A stretch of DNA of 64,000 nucleotides from Lottia gigantea (Eukaryota > Mollusca > Gastropoda > Lottiidae): positions 252,437-316,436 of the forward strand of contig NW_008707882.1 of the NCBI RefSeq assembly GCF_000327385.1, in the 5' to 3' direction. Under the pieces are notes generated by a model. It ran no database searches. It had not been told where the DNA came from and saw nothing but the letters and a program-made list of their open reading frames with translations. This document shows, in pieces, positions 1 to 40,592 of the stretch; the stretch's first letter is position 1, and the number at the start of each line of letters is the position of its first letter. The translations under genes were made by a program, and so were the position numbers.

Positions 1-800
1 ATTCGTCTCTTTACTAGAGAAAATGTTTAGGCTATTTTTCTCCTTAACTAGGGGAAAGTGTTTTAGGTTATTCGTCTCTTTAACTTGAGGAAAATGTTTT
101 TGCTGTTTGTCTCTTTAACTAGAGGAAGGTGTTTTATGCTATTTGTATCTTTAACTGGGGGAAAGTGTTTTGGGTAATTTGTCTCTTTAACTAGAGGAAA
201 GTGTTTTGGGTTATTTGTCTCTTTAACTAGAGGAAAGTGTTTTAGGCTATTTGTCTCTCTAACTAGAGGAAAGTGTTTTAGGCTATTTGTCTCTCTAACT
301 AGAGGAAAGTGTTTTGGCTATTTGTCTCTTTTACTAGAGGAAAGTGTTAAGGCTATTTGTCTCTGTAACTAGAGGAAAGTGTTGAGACTTTTTGTCTCTT
401 TAACTAGAGGAAAGTGTTGAGACTTTTTGTCTCTTTAACTAGAGGAAAGTGTTTTAGGCTATTTGTCTCTCTAACTAGAGGAAAGTGTTTTGGCTATTTG
501 TCTCTTTAACTAGAGGAAAGTGTTAAGGCTATTTGTCTCTGTAACTAGAGGAAAGTGTTGAGACTTTTTGTCTCTTTAACTAGAGGAAAGTGTTGAGACT
601 TTTTGTCTCTTTAACAAAACTGTTTTAGGCTATTTGTCTCTTTAACTAGAGGAAAGTGTTTTGGGCTACTTGTCTCTTTAACTAAAGGAAAATGTTTTTG
701 GTTTTTTGTCTCTTTAACAAAAGTTTTTTAGGCTATTTGTCTCTTTAAACAGGGGAAAGTGTTTTGGTTATTTGTCTCTTTAACTAGAGGAAAATGTTTT
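1..800. repeat. 36-bp tandem repeat (satellite-like array)
   Basis: About 22 head-to-tail copies of a unit of roughly 36 bp, with core TTTGTCTCTTTAACTAGAGG followed by AAAGTGTTTTAGGCTA. The array is cut by the window's left edge, so its true length is unknown. Variants are organised: a block ending in two GTTGAGACTTTTT units at about 264-430 recurs at about 444-610, which indicates duplication of several units at once. No ORF of note crosses it. Confidence 0.95.
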
Positions 801-1176
801 CGCAATAGTTTTATCTTTATCTCAAGTGTCTGGCTCGAGAAACAGACTAAAATAGAATTTGTTTTCAATCAATTTATTGTCATCACTGTGGGTTATTGTC
901 GATCACGACTTCCAACAGTTTTCTCCTTTTGAATGGATTATAGAACTTGCTTGAACCAGGTTTTGAGGCAATGGTCAATGTCCAGCAGCGAGGATTAACG
1001 TAGGTGGACGTTTATACATTCAGTGCTGTTCTATCATTGCTGAATCAGTTCTCTCCCATGTGATGACGTCACAGTCTACGGAACCCTCGGGCGGACCGAT
1101 AGTTGGATTTTCATTCATGAAAAATTGAAAGTCTTAAAAAATTTTATTAAAGGTGGTGGTCTCGCTAATATTAAAG
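801..1176. other. unique intergenic sequence
   Basis: I see no ORF, repeat or RNA gene. It contains one perfect CRE-type palindrome TGACGTCA at 1064-1071 that is outside the neighbouring miniature element. Confidence 0.5.
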
Positions 1177-1460
1177 CGATTGTAAAGAGGTTTTCTAAAA
1201 AAAAAACATGTGTATCGGGGACATCGGTAGCATCAATTTGCACCATTCCAATTTAAGTTAAGACCATAGAACTATAAGACGTGTGGTTCCAACAATTCCA
1301 CTAGAATTAAGTGATTGATGACGTCACTAATTGCAAAATATGCTTTATCACATATAAGGCCCTTCGCGATTAGTGACGTCATGAAAAATTAGAATTGTGC
1401 AAATTGATGCTATCAGTTTCCCCGATATTTTTTTTGTTAGAAAACCTCTTTCAAGTGCTA
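1177..1460. mobile_element. miniature inverted-repeat element, family A copy 1
   Basis: The left arm begins GATTGTAAAGAGGTTTTCTA and continues through GCATCAATTTGCACCATTCC. The right arm is its inverse and ends AGAAAACCTCTTTCAAG. There is no coding capacity, so it is a non-autonomous element. The centre carries two CRE-like TGACGTCA palindromes (1319-1326 and 1374-1381) in inverted halves. Related copies lie at about 9728-10040, 12716-12893, 30590-30842 and 46842-47100. Better preserved ends read TTAAAGGGATTG, which would fit TTAA target sites as used by piggyBac-type transposases; that superfamily call is inference. Confidence 0.75.
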
Positions 1461-2339
1461 GACGTTTCTATTTCTTTAAACTTGGACTGTATTATATTCT
1501 TCCTATTTCAAAGATTTAAAGGCCACTGAAAACCATTAAAAAAGAAATAAAACATTTATTGGGGGCTAAAAATGATCGGAATATAAAACTTGTTTAGGGA
1601 CCCTTTTTAACCGGTAGCTTAAAATTTATTTTCAAAATCTCTCGAAAATTTCAATTTTAAAACAAAAGGGAACTTTTTATTTCAGTCGAATAATTAAGAC
1701 CTGCATCTTGCAGGATAACAAAAATAAAGATCGTTTATAAAGCCCGCTTTAAAATAAAGTGAACCAGTGAAAGTAGGTTATAACTATCAAATAACTGGTT
1801 TGCCGCCAAACAAATTGAGTTCACTTTAATCTTGCCGCCGCCTTGTGAAAAGCAAAATGTACAATAATTATTTATTGTCAATGTTTTCTATGTCAAGTTA
1901 CCACCATTGATAAATAGCAGGGGTGATAGGTCTCTATATATCTGACCCAGTTTTAATTCTACATGCCCCTTTCCATAATTTCCTCAAAAGAAGGCAACTT
2001 ATTGATTATACTTCAAATCAGATTCTCTAATAATCAATATTTGGATCTGATTTAATTAATTGGCAATGTTTAATTACTAGTGGTTAATAACGCCCCTTTT
2101 CAATAAATATATTGATCCGGGATCCTACCATTTTATACAAGTGTGAACAGGTGAGAGATAATGATTTCAATATGTCTGGTTATCTTATACTTTTTGTATA
2201 GATAGATTTCATATTATATTATATATTCAAGAGTGTAAGTGAAGGTAAGTCGTAATGTTACATATCGAAATTTTATTGAATATATGTTTTCTGGATCAAC
2301 TTGATTTCTTCTCCTAATTGGAATCTTCTTTGACCTCAT

Positions 2340-2640
2340 TCCAAGTGACGTCATGCAAGGTAATGCGGTCGAACATGCATCTAGATGATATATTACTCCG
2401 CCGGTTCACAACAATCTAGGTCCATTATAATAAACACGTTATTTTATTATCGGTGCATTTTATGAAAGTTTAAATTATAAAGTCTAATTCTCTATCACGA
2501 TATGTACCAATAGACACTCGAATAACTCAGACTTTTATCCTAGATTTATTTATTAACGCGCCACATGTTGTGATGAAGCTGACTCTTCCGCCATTGTGGG
2601 AAAACTGACTTTGGTTAGATATCACGTTTGTCATAGAGGA
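2340..2640 (+). promoter_or_regulatory. possible promoter area of the TBL1XR1 gene
   Basis: This is the most promoter-like stretch upstream of the gene. It has a perfect CRE-type TGACGTCA at 2346-2353 and a CTTCCGCCATTGTGGG motif near 2585-2600, which joins an ETS-like and a YY1-like site, as often seen at housekeeping starts. No TATA box or initiator can be assigned. This is a guess from motif content only. Confidence 0.2.
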
Positions 2641-5080
2641 ACTGTTCTTTAATGGACTTATTGTCGGTGTATTTTGGATCTAAGCTTTGAGTTCATTCCT
2701 GCAATATTGTTGGGTGACAGAGGATATATTAATTGGAATATATTGGAAGTATTTATCGTGGATAACTGACGTGAAGTGAAATAATTTTAACAAAATAAAA
2801 TTGAAGTTGTTTTTCCAAACCAAGTTTAGTACCAACAAACTTGATTCTTCAACGAGTTCCAGTTGGATTTTAATTTTGTTTATGAAAATTTACATTTAAT
2901 GTGATGACTTGTGGAGTAAATAATTCTGTAAGTAAAAGGATTATACTGTGTGGGGGTAGAATAGAACACCAGATGAAAGGGGAATGTCGAATGATTAGCA
3001 AGTGCTATGTCATCTTATTCTCACCTTTTTGTTTAAATTTTTCATGTGCTTGCTTTTCAATTTCATGCCCCTTGCTTGTGTTTATATTCAGACCCCAGAA
3101 CCTATTCTTGTCTTAAATCTAACATGTTGCCTTCACCTACCTATAAGATTCAGTTTCTTCCAGGTTCAACACCCAGCAGAGAGACCAGTTTGTAGGGTAG
3201 ATCTGATGTCATTTCATTCATCATTTCGTTGGGCTTTTTGTAATTTCACTTTTTATTTTACAGTCAAGTGAGATTTATAGTCTTATTATAGCCCATTAAC
3301 CTATTATGAATTAATAATTGTGATGTATCATCACTCTAAAGACCTTCATTACAGTTACATTACTTACTACAAAATTGATTCAAGTTGTTCCTAGTCAGGC
3401 TTAGTCTTGCCCAGTAGTAGGCTACTTTTGATTGTCGATTTGATAAATGTTCAAATAGATTTGTATTTTCAAAACACAAGTCTTTTAGTTACAAATACTA
3501 AATAGATTTGACTATAGAGGGGGATTATAAGCGTATGTATTCTGAAATTAGACAAAAGTTTCAAGCTGTGAGTGGCAATTATTTCTTGTTCTCTGAAAAA
3601 TGGTTCATTCGTAGGTTTTGGATATTTCAATTTTATTTGTTGTCTGTGTTGTTGATAATAATTAATACTAACTAATGTCAGTGATGTAATTCATACATGT
3701 GAACTTAAACTAAAATCATGTTTCAAGCCACATTCACTGACTGCTTGAAGACAGTAGGAAAGGTTTTGGAGAAGAATATGTTCGGTTTCCATAAAGTGGT
3801 ACTCGTCTTTATGTTATAGTCTATTTTGAAAATGTAGTGTAAATTATCTATAGGCTGCTTTAATTATTTGGCCATCTTGACATAGGATCTTTAAGCTAAT
3901 GTCTGTTTCATTTATTTGGTCACACGTGTTGAACACGTTCTTTGTTTGCATTTCCTTGTTATTTATAAAAGAGTTTGCTGTACTTAGCACTCTTTGTACT
4001 GGGATTTTGATGGCCATACAATTTAAATGTTGTTTCTGAAGTTAACTGGTCAGGGGTCAATGCCTCCCATATTGATTTTTAAGTCAAGTCTGTTCAAGGT
4101 TTTAATTTATGTGATATTAAAGATAAGGACACGAAATTTCAAAATTATTTTAAACATCTAAAAAAATCTTTTACACCTGCTCATTTTATTAGTTGCATAG
4201 CTTGAAATTCCACCATTTTGTTACTGTTCATGATACGACTTCGTGTCATTATGGAAAATGGCAACTTCCATGAATCGATGTCAAGTGATGAATATTAAAC
4301 CACAACAAAAACCTTTACAATACTTTTATTTAATCATAGAAGATCTCAATTCTAAAAACTCATTATTCCTTTCAAACTCCAGTCAGTGCCGTTGTTAATT
4401 AGCAAATTAGATATCAGTATCAAAAGCATTAGGAAAGATGATAGTCTTCAAACTCATTCTTCTTTCAAGAACTGATTTTAATCACTTGATAACGTTACAT
4501 GTGTAATGAAACGTTGTGCTCAATAATAAATAGAAGTCTATATCCGTAACCATATCCATTGTTGTTCTTAAGATTTTAATCTTGTTAATTGATTAATACA
4601 ATTTCTGAATGTTGTAATCCTATCACGAATGCTACTGTTTACTAACTCCTTGCTTCTTAATGATGGATAAGCTTAATCCCTCTTCCTAATCCTGTGTAAT
4701 ACATAAAATTATTAATTTATGTCATATGTCACTAATTTAAATATGTTGTAAAATATGTCACTAACATTACGTAGCAATATGAAATGTAAGTTAAATTAAC
4801 TAAGTGATAAGTACTGTAGAAAAAAAACGAAACATATATATTTCCAAACCTGGTCATTTGTAGCGCAGAAAATCAAACTAAGTGTGAAACGCGAGTAGGT
4901 GTTATTTGTCACTCTTTATGATTCTTAGACTAATGTTTATTTTCACCTTTTTTCTTGTGATCAATTTTGTGAAAAGAAGTTATGAAGGAAGTCTGCTGTA
5001 GTATTTATAACAGTTATAATTGAAACGCAGGCTAGATCTTTACACGATTTTTACAGTTATACATCTCTCATTATCACAAA

Positions 5081-5419
5081 TTTAAAGAGTTAGCCATCGG
5101 CTCGAACAATCGTACCTTAGTCTCAGAAATGCAAATTTTTAGCTAAGCTATTCGTAATAGTGTTCACAGCTCACCGTTTGAGCCTTTGTATCAATGTGTG
5201 TCTGGTATTTGAAAGTTAAAATGATGACTCGTCTTTTGTTGAGACTCTGGAATATATAGAAAAACATATAATAGAAATTGAAATTCCTAGTTTAAGGTAT
5301 TTTTGAATAAATTATGCAATCTTCGTACATTTCTAGTACCATACTTCTGAAGACCATAAAATTTATATTTATTCAAGACCCAAAGCAATCCCCCAAATCG
5401 GCCAACCTGTCCCTTTAAT
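5081..5419. mobile_element. miniature inverted-repeat element, family B copy 1
   Basis: It starts near TTTAAAGAGTTAGCCAT and ends near GGCCAACCTGTCCCTTTAA, so the outer ends are inverted versions of TTAAAGGGACAGGTTGGCCA. The interior shares TACCTTAGTCTCAGAAATG, GTTCACAGCTC and GACTCGTCTTTT blocks with the other copies. It is non-coding. Confidence 0.75.
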
Positions 5420-5841
5420 ATTTTTTGCGTTAGTTATTTATATTATATACTGTGTAAACTTATACATGTGTCCTAGAAGGCCTGGTATCGTCAAATACAC
5501 GACCACACAATACACATACACATATCGTGACATATTGTATTGCAAGGTACACATTGATTTACCAATATATCGTGCTAGCACCATTCACTGATACATCATT
5601 TTAGATCAGCAGATTAGCTTGCTTGCATTTTGACTTATGAGTCATCTTAAGAATTATATTTGCGTGTCATGGTGTACTTCAATAATAAGGGTGGGGTGAA
5701 CATGGGAAGTTAAAACTATGTTAATTCCCAGAATATTTTGGTAGACAGTCAAAGCTCAGTAAACCTTGTGAATTTATAGTCATTCTAAAGGAGTTGAAGA
5801 CTCAAATTAATTTTCATGCTGCATTGGTCAAAGATAGTTGC

Positions 5842-6093
5842 TTTAAGGGATAGGTTTGCCACTTTTTTGACAAATCTAGTCTCAGAAACAGGAATTTATT
5901 AATTAAGCTAATTAGTACCGGTAATAGTGTTCACAGCTCTGTGTTTGAAAGTTAAAAAGGCGAATCTTCTTTTCTTGACTGTCCTATAATATATAGAAAT
6001 AGAAAGAAAAATTCCTAGTTTGAGGGTAGTACATTTCTAGTACTTCGGGAGACTATATACAAGACCTGAAAATGGTGAATCTGTCCATTTAAT
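5842..6093. mobile_element. miniature inverted-repeat element, family B copy 2
   Basis: Same family and orientation as the copy at 5081-5419. The left end is TTTAAGGGATAGGTTTGCCA and the right end AAAATGGTGAATCTGTCCAT. It is shorter, having lost part of the middle. Confidence 0.75.
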
Positions 6094-7104
6094 AAATAAA
6101 AGCAATTTTAACCTCTGAGTAGTGGAATTGGTTCTCCTGCATAAATTTTATAATGTTTGTTAAAAGCAAATTACTGAATAGGCTAATAAAAATGTGACAA
6201 GAAATTTGAAAAAGCAGGCCTATTTGAGGCTCTGAACATTCTTCAAATGTTCTTATGTATTGGAAAGAGAAGAGGTATGTCCTCAGAAAATAAAATGTTG
6301 CATAATGTCATGCCTTAGACTGTCTTCATTAGATCAATAGGATTCAGGAACAAAGATGCTGTCAAGCAGCATTCCTTGTAGAGCTGTATTCCTTGCTGGC
6401 TCTGTTTCCTCTGTATTACAATAGCAGTTTTTAACAGTTAGAAACTAGTTAATGTCATGTCTTACACCTGTTATTTAACATTAGGTTAGTCTAGTAATGT
6501 TATATAAGATTAGCTCTAATTATTCTGTTAATTATGACATTTTGACCTTTGACCTCTTGATCTATATTCTGGATATAGTTTATGACAGCTGCCATATATT
6601 ATTGAATTTGTTATACTTTTGATTTGATACAGCATATGTATATATCCATTCTTTAAACAGTAAAAACTTGTCTTATAATTTTGAAGCCCCTTCAAAAAGA
6701 GAACATCCATTGAATTTTGACTGCAAGTCATTTCATTATCCAAGAAAACTATGTGTTGTTGGACTGTTATAATTATACCAATGGTATTCAATTGTCATCT
6801 TATTGCCATTATGGGCACTATGCAGTAAAAAATAAATGCCTCAATGTAAGCTGTGGTATACTATTATTGGTCACAGGTGAATTCCGGGTGAATTACATTA
6901 GCAGCTTTCTGTTTTTTTACTTCTGATGTCTTTTGTTCCTATTATTTAAGAAAGTTTTTCTAGAATTGTGGTAAACAATTCATTAAACAGCTATTGAATT
7001 GAAAATGTCTGTAATCATGACTATTGTCTTTAATTTCAGTGAAAGAAGTAATTTTGTTGACAGTGTCATTATTTGATAGACTTGATGTTTAAGTTTTTAC
7101 CACC

Positions 7105-35180
<28,076 letters not shown>

Positions 35181-37774
35181 AGTAAAACAATGAGTAGAAA
35201 TGGTTTCAAACTTGGTGCGAAAATTAAATAAATCGTCAGTGCTGCTGAAAGGAAGAAACTTACTTAGTGACATCAATATGTTACTATAATTAGATTCTTC
35301 CTTCAAAATAAACATCCACATTACGATTGGTGCAGACAGACGCATGAAAGGAATTTAAAAATTCAAAGAGGTGTGGAAACTCAAAGTGTGAAGAATGTGA
35401 AATGATGTACAAGACCATAAAGTGAATGTTTAGTGCTGATAATATGAAAGTGTTCTGATGGCGGAAATCAGGAATAAACTTACGAACTGTCCGAACAATA
35501 ACCCAGCTTCCTGTAAGAGGCGGAGTCTGAAAATATAAAGATACACCCACCTTTGCCATTCCATTCTGCAAGGAGGATGTTAACAAAAGTTGCAGCTTTA
35601 AAAGCTATCAACAAAATCTGCTTATAAAGCCTTAAAAAGTGAACTAACTTTAAATTGTGGATGTTATGTGTGCTGTTGATGAATGGACTCAAGATTATTT
35701 TTGTTTGGTGACTTGTCAGTGACCGTGGTGTCAATTCTCTATCTACAGATATCATAGATAAATATTTATGATTTTAACTCATACCAACTTAATTTTTGTT
35801 AAAATCTTAACGTCATTTGCATTCGTAAAATTTAATAAGATAGGGCAAACCCTTTTCTCTCAACAGTTCTCCAGTCTACTCTATTCCTCTTCTATTGATC
35901 ATCTCTCTCTGTCTGTCGGCCATTTTGAATTAAATTATGATTACAACAATTGTTAATATAAAGGCAAGCTATATTTGATCTCTTTGTTATATTTTTATTT
36001 TTCCTCTTTAGGTTGTTTCCCCCAAGAGTTCAGATGGAGATTGTGTACTGAAGTTGTATCATTTACAGATTTATTTCGTAAATTAAATTGGAAAATTATT
36101 TGATTTTAGTAGACAAGGGAAATAACTCCAATTCTTGTCATTCTGGCTCTGATATTGAGTACTTTACAGCTGGCTGTCAGAAAAAGATTATTTTAACCAA
36201 TTGAGAAGTTATAAAAATCAGTCTGTGGAGATATTTATTTTTTTTTTGGTCTGCTCCAAATCCCTTTAGCATGACTGAAGATGACAATTCATTGAATTAC
36301 TTATATCAGATCAGATCACCTGAAGAAATATTTGAAATTATCTTTGGGTGAATCGTGTCATGATAAAAAACAGACCACAAAGGTTTTTTGTCCAATCTTT
36401 AATTGTAAGACAGTCTTACCATACAATAATCTATCTGCACAATTTTAACTTTGGCTCTGTTTTGACTATTTTCAAAAATGATGTAGCTTGCTATAGGTTC
36501 AAAATGTCCAGTTGTGAATATGGCTTTCAGGACACAGTTAATCATCTATGAAAACATGGCAAAATATCTGATCTATCCTAAATGTCCTGCAAAGCTTTGC
36601 TTAATATGCTGTCCAGGCCCTGGTTTCTTAAAAAATATTGTGATGAAAATTTGTCCTCAGTTTCAAATGTTATTGAGAAATAGTAGTTTCAAAAAAAAAA
36701 AAGGAATGCACGATTTTTTTTGATATACTGAGGTCTGATGTATATGATGATCATAACAAAAAATGTTAATGCTTGCATTGAAACTGTAAAATTTGATCTT
36801 GAGATATAGTCAGATGTACAAACAGTTATTCAGGTATTGAAGTTCAAGTTGAAATTGCGTAGGTGTAAGAATGGTTTTGATATGATTGTGGTATATAGTA
36901 AATATTTTATGTTTCAATATTTCAACTTCAGCCAGCTTAGTTTTAAGAGCGATATGATTTAGGGATCTATTTCTTGTACAAAGAGAAATGGAGGAGTTAT
37001 CTTTTCCTACACAACTATAGAGGTTGTCGAATGTCATTTAGACTCTATTTTTAAACGTGCAGCACCCTCCCCCCCTCAGTGAAAATCTTATTCTCTCGTT
37101 GTTGGATGTAAATATGTCTCAAAATTTTGTCCAAATGAGACTTTTTGTATCATGTTGAGATGTTTATCAAAAAACTTAAAAAAAATAAAAACCAAAAATA
37201 TTAGATAATTGTCTTTTTTTATGCCAATGAGCCATACTATTTACTGTACTTTTTGTTGAGGCTCTGATTTGATATATTAGGTTGCGTACAATCTAATCAA
37301 ATTGCAGCATTAACAAACTCCTGTGACACATGAATAAGAGCATGATGGTGGAGTGCTTTCAAAGATATCCACAAATTGGTTTGTTTCTACAATCTTCTGT
37401 CTTATAATTAATCAAACTATCATATATGTAGTAATTGTTATGTCAAGATGTGGTAAGCAAAAAGGGGATCAATTGAATAGGACACCATTTATTTAATGGC
37501 ACCTGCAAGTGAGAATTAGCTTCAGCAAACCCTTTTCAGTTCAGCCAAAATTGGTTTTTGGCGCTGCAAAGTTGGTAGAAATGAGTTCTAATTTTCACAA
37601 AATCTGAGCAGGGTTCAATTAAGATAGGAAAATTTTGATAAGCAATTTATTATTGTGAAGCTATTTATTTTTGTGGCCTGCCTCAGACCCCAACCAAATG
37701 TTTCCTATAAACACCAATGCTTTCATCAAGGGGTAACTATTCCATTCTATAAAGGATTAAAGCCTGTTCATTTC
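35181..37774 (+). other. 3' UTR and downstream region of the TBL1XR1 gene
   Basis: Candidate poly-A signals AATAAA lie at 35227-35232 and 35473-35478; which is used cannot be told. ORFs here (about 35290-35956 and 36348-36723) are short, overlap on both strands and show no family features. No RNA gene is recognised. Confidence 0.5.
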
Positions 37775-38063
37775 TACGGAGCCCCTAAGGCGCAATTGTA
37801 AACATATTTATTTATTATTTCGTTTAAACGAATTAATTTTTTCGTCTATTTCGTTTAAACGAAATAATTAACCCATCTTTTTATTTCGTTTAAACGAAAT
37901 AAACAGTAGGGTATTTCGTTTAAACGAATTAATTATTTCGTTTAAACGAAATAATAATTTAATTCGTTTAAACGAAATAACATTTCGTTCTAACGAAATG
38001 ATTAATTCGTTTAAACGAAATAATAAATAAATATGTTTACAATTGCGCCTTAGGGGCTCCGTA
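37775..38063. mobile_element. inverted-repeat element filled with TTCGTTTAAACGAA palindromes
   Basis: The element is 289 bp with about 60-bp terminal inverted repeats starting TACGGAGCCCCTAAGGCGCA at both ends. Flanks read CATTTC on each side (37769-37774 and 38064-38069), a likely target duplication. Between the ends lie seven exact copies and one variant (TTCGTTCTAACGAA) of the 14-bp palindrome TTCGTTTAAACGAA, spaced by short AT-rich linkers. The outermost copies are part of the terminal repeats. There is no ORF. I do not recognise the family. Confidence 0.85.
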
Positions 38064-39798
38064 CATTTCAGTAACTAACTACAACTAATAATCAATGTAA
38101 TATCACAATATATTTAATACAAATTAAAACAAAGAAATACAATGAACTAACAAAGGTAACATAATAATAATAATAATCGATAACTAAATTATAACAACTT
38201 TTATTCAATAAAACATAATGATTACCATTCAATTTATACAATAATTCAAATATTCCATTCATAATGAGCACTATTTACTAGTCTCTGACACCCAGACCTC
38301 TCCTTGCATCACATCTAGTGTAAACAAAGAGGAACTGGGTGATAGAGGCTGACTATATACATGTTAAAATTGGATTTATTTACATTTAAAATCACTATCT
38401 GGGGGATTTCTTGTCAATTACAATGCTGTGCAAAACCCTGATTGAGACATGTTGAACAGTTACAATACGAAAATCCATTCTGGCCTTCATAGAATTGATA
38501 ATTTCCATTTTGAATTGATTTCTAATTAAACTACAACTGTTTGAATTTTGGCGTTGATGAGCCCTTGTACCTTATTAATCAATGTTTTGTCCACACTAAG
38601 TGATGGAGAGGACCTCCAGCAATGTTATAGAAAATTTAAAATAATTTGGGATAATTATGTACAAGATCTTTGTATTTATATTGCACAAACTATATCACAA
38701 GTAGCACTATACAATATTAGAGAGCACAGAGAAACATAGAAACACTGGACATAAGTTTAATTGAGGGGAGAAGGGGGGTGATCAGAGGGACGTATAAAAT
38801 GAGATTAGATAATGAAAATGTACACAGAGACATGAATGAATATTATACATTATGACGGACTACATCTTCACAATTTCAAGCTATTATGAACTGGGTCTAA
38901 TACCTTGACTGCAATATCCACGTTTCTTGTATTACAGAATAAAACCATTTGATCGTATTGTACACTAAGGAAATACCGAGCTCTTGACATAAGGCATGTA
39001 TGGTTTATGGTTTACAGACTTTCTGTCTGGGCTCAGACTCACTGTATTCAGTAGCAAACAGTCCAATCAAATGGCTGCATTCTGTGATACAAAAACGGTG
39101 ACTACTGCAGTCAAGGTATAAGTTGGTAATAGCTTGATATTATGAAGATGTACTGACTAGTTATATTACATAATATCAGTATAATATATAATACTTTATC
39201 CTTCATATCTAAAACCAGCTGTCCTGCTGAGGATTGTGTATCTTAAACACTTTCAGTAATTTGTATTAAAACATTTTTGGCCTTGTAGAGTACCATTGGA
39301 ACATTATCCAATTTAGGCTAAGTCTGTTTCAAAATGAGAGTGATAGCAAGGTATGTTATGAATGGTCGAATATTGTGGCATCACAATCTTCAGAGCGCAG
39401 TGCCCTGGAATTAGGAACAGGGAACTGCTAACAAAAATCTTTAGATAACAATTTTTGTAATTGTGGAATTTTACAATGAGAAATACAAAAACAATACGAA
39501 AAAAACGAAAGTTTTTTGTAAAACAGGACCCAGCTTCTGACACTAGGGTGGCACTCAATTTGAGAGTTCTGTGTGTTCCAATTTTGATCTCAATCGAGCG
39601 TTATGGAAGAAGATAAGTATTCCCATCCATTTCTTTCTCTGTCATTCTGTCTACACGTTTTTTTTGTGTATACATGGAACGTGTTCTGATTCCATGTGCA
39701 ACCCTTTGATAATTATGTAATCCTTTGATAGAAGAATGAAACCATATCTCAACTCACAGCAGTCATCTGAATTAATTCAATTAAAGATAATACATTGT
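38064..39798. other. region between the two convergent gene ends
   Basis: It probably contains the 3' UTR of the minus-strand gene. Short AT-rich simple repeats lie near 38165-38180. A family C miniature element occupies 38868-39145. ORFs near 38548-38739 and 39313-39558 show no supporting features. Confidence 0.45.
38868..39145. mobile_element. miniature inverted-repeat element, family C, fullest copy
   Basis: The left end is TTTCAAGCTATTATGAA, then ATACCTTGACTGCAATATCC. The right end is ACTGCAGTCAAGGTATAAG, then GGTAATAGCTTGATATTATG. The two ends are inverted copies. The interior has GTCCAATCAAATGGCTGCAT, also seen near 37297 and 47395. Confidence 0.65.
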
Positions 39799-40592
39799 CT
39801 ATTCTCTATTCGAATCCTCAGCTTCACCAACATAAACACCACTCTCACAACTTAAAGATGCACTACGATAAATATGTTGATGATCATCTACGGCAGCATC
39901 AGCATATGTCGCCAACGAGTCACTAATTTGATAAATTTGTAAAATGGGAAATTTGCCCATAATTAATAAATAATATCTAGCTAGCCGAATTCCAGCATTA
40001 CACAATAAAATAAAACATAATACAAATATTAAATATGTCAATATACAGAATACCAGTCCACGTACTGTCTTCAACAAGGGTGATAACTCTTCTATAACTA
40101 ACGCTGTAATCTGAGCTGTATCAACATCTGAAAGTATATGAATTACATTGTCATTTGACACGGAATCAAAAATATATTTACTCATGTTGAGTGAACAAGT
40201 CATTGGCTCTTAATCCTAAGTTAAGGTTAAATTTCTTAGCATGGCACAAGGTGGATCCTTCAGATAAATAAAGACAGTTCTCCCTGTACAGATAAACTAT
40301 TGTGTCTTATCTGTCAGTTAATAAAAAATGAAATGAAATGAATGGAGTTTTAAGCTTTAAGTTGTAAAAACGACGATTTATCACAGTATATCTAAACAAT
40401 ATAATCAAAATAGACATTGTACTATAGATAGGCCTACTTACCATCAATAACATGTTGTTGTAGAGGTAGAAAATTACATGATGATATTGGTGGGGGTGGG
40501 GCTGATTGTAATAACATATTAATATCAATATTACAATCATTAATACCAGAATTCTTACAAACAGATAGTAATATATCTAATATATAACGTGT
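39799..40592 (-). CDS. last two exons: final helix and cytoplasmic tail
   Basis: Exon 40592-40442 encodes a Cys-containing extracellular stretch with PPPP. Exon 40127-39799 encodes helix GLVFCILTYLIFVLCFILLC and a 64-residue tail (RLARYYLLIMGKF... to EAEDSNRE), stop at 39799-39801. The tail has HIYRSASL and YVGEAED, possible Tyr/Ser phosphorylation segments, though no named motif is clear. Confidence 0.85.

Larger units (their letters stand above)
1461..7039. other. upstream region and probable 5' leader/intron of the TBL1XR1 gene
   Basis: The only ORFs are short, overlapping and without family features (about 2901-3271 and 6528-6926). Because the first coding exon follows a good acceptor at 7038-7039, a noncoding first exon must lie upstream. 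Possible donors are AACAG/GTGAG near 2150, GAAG/GTAAGT near 2248 and TCT/GTAAGT near 2928; none can be chosen from sequence alone. Two family B miniature elements lie at 5081-5419 and 5842-6093. Confidence 0.5.

Noticed and set aside
2901-3271. Two overlapping plus-strand frames rich in Phe and Cys
   Set aside because: Composition is that of random AT-rich sequence, with no family likeness and no partner exons.
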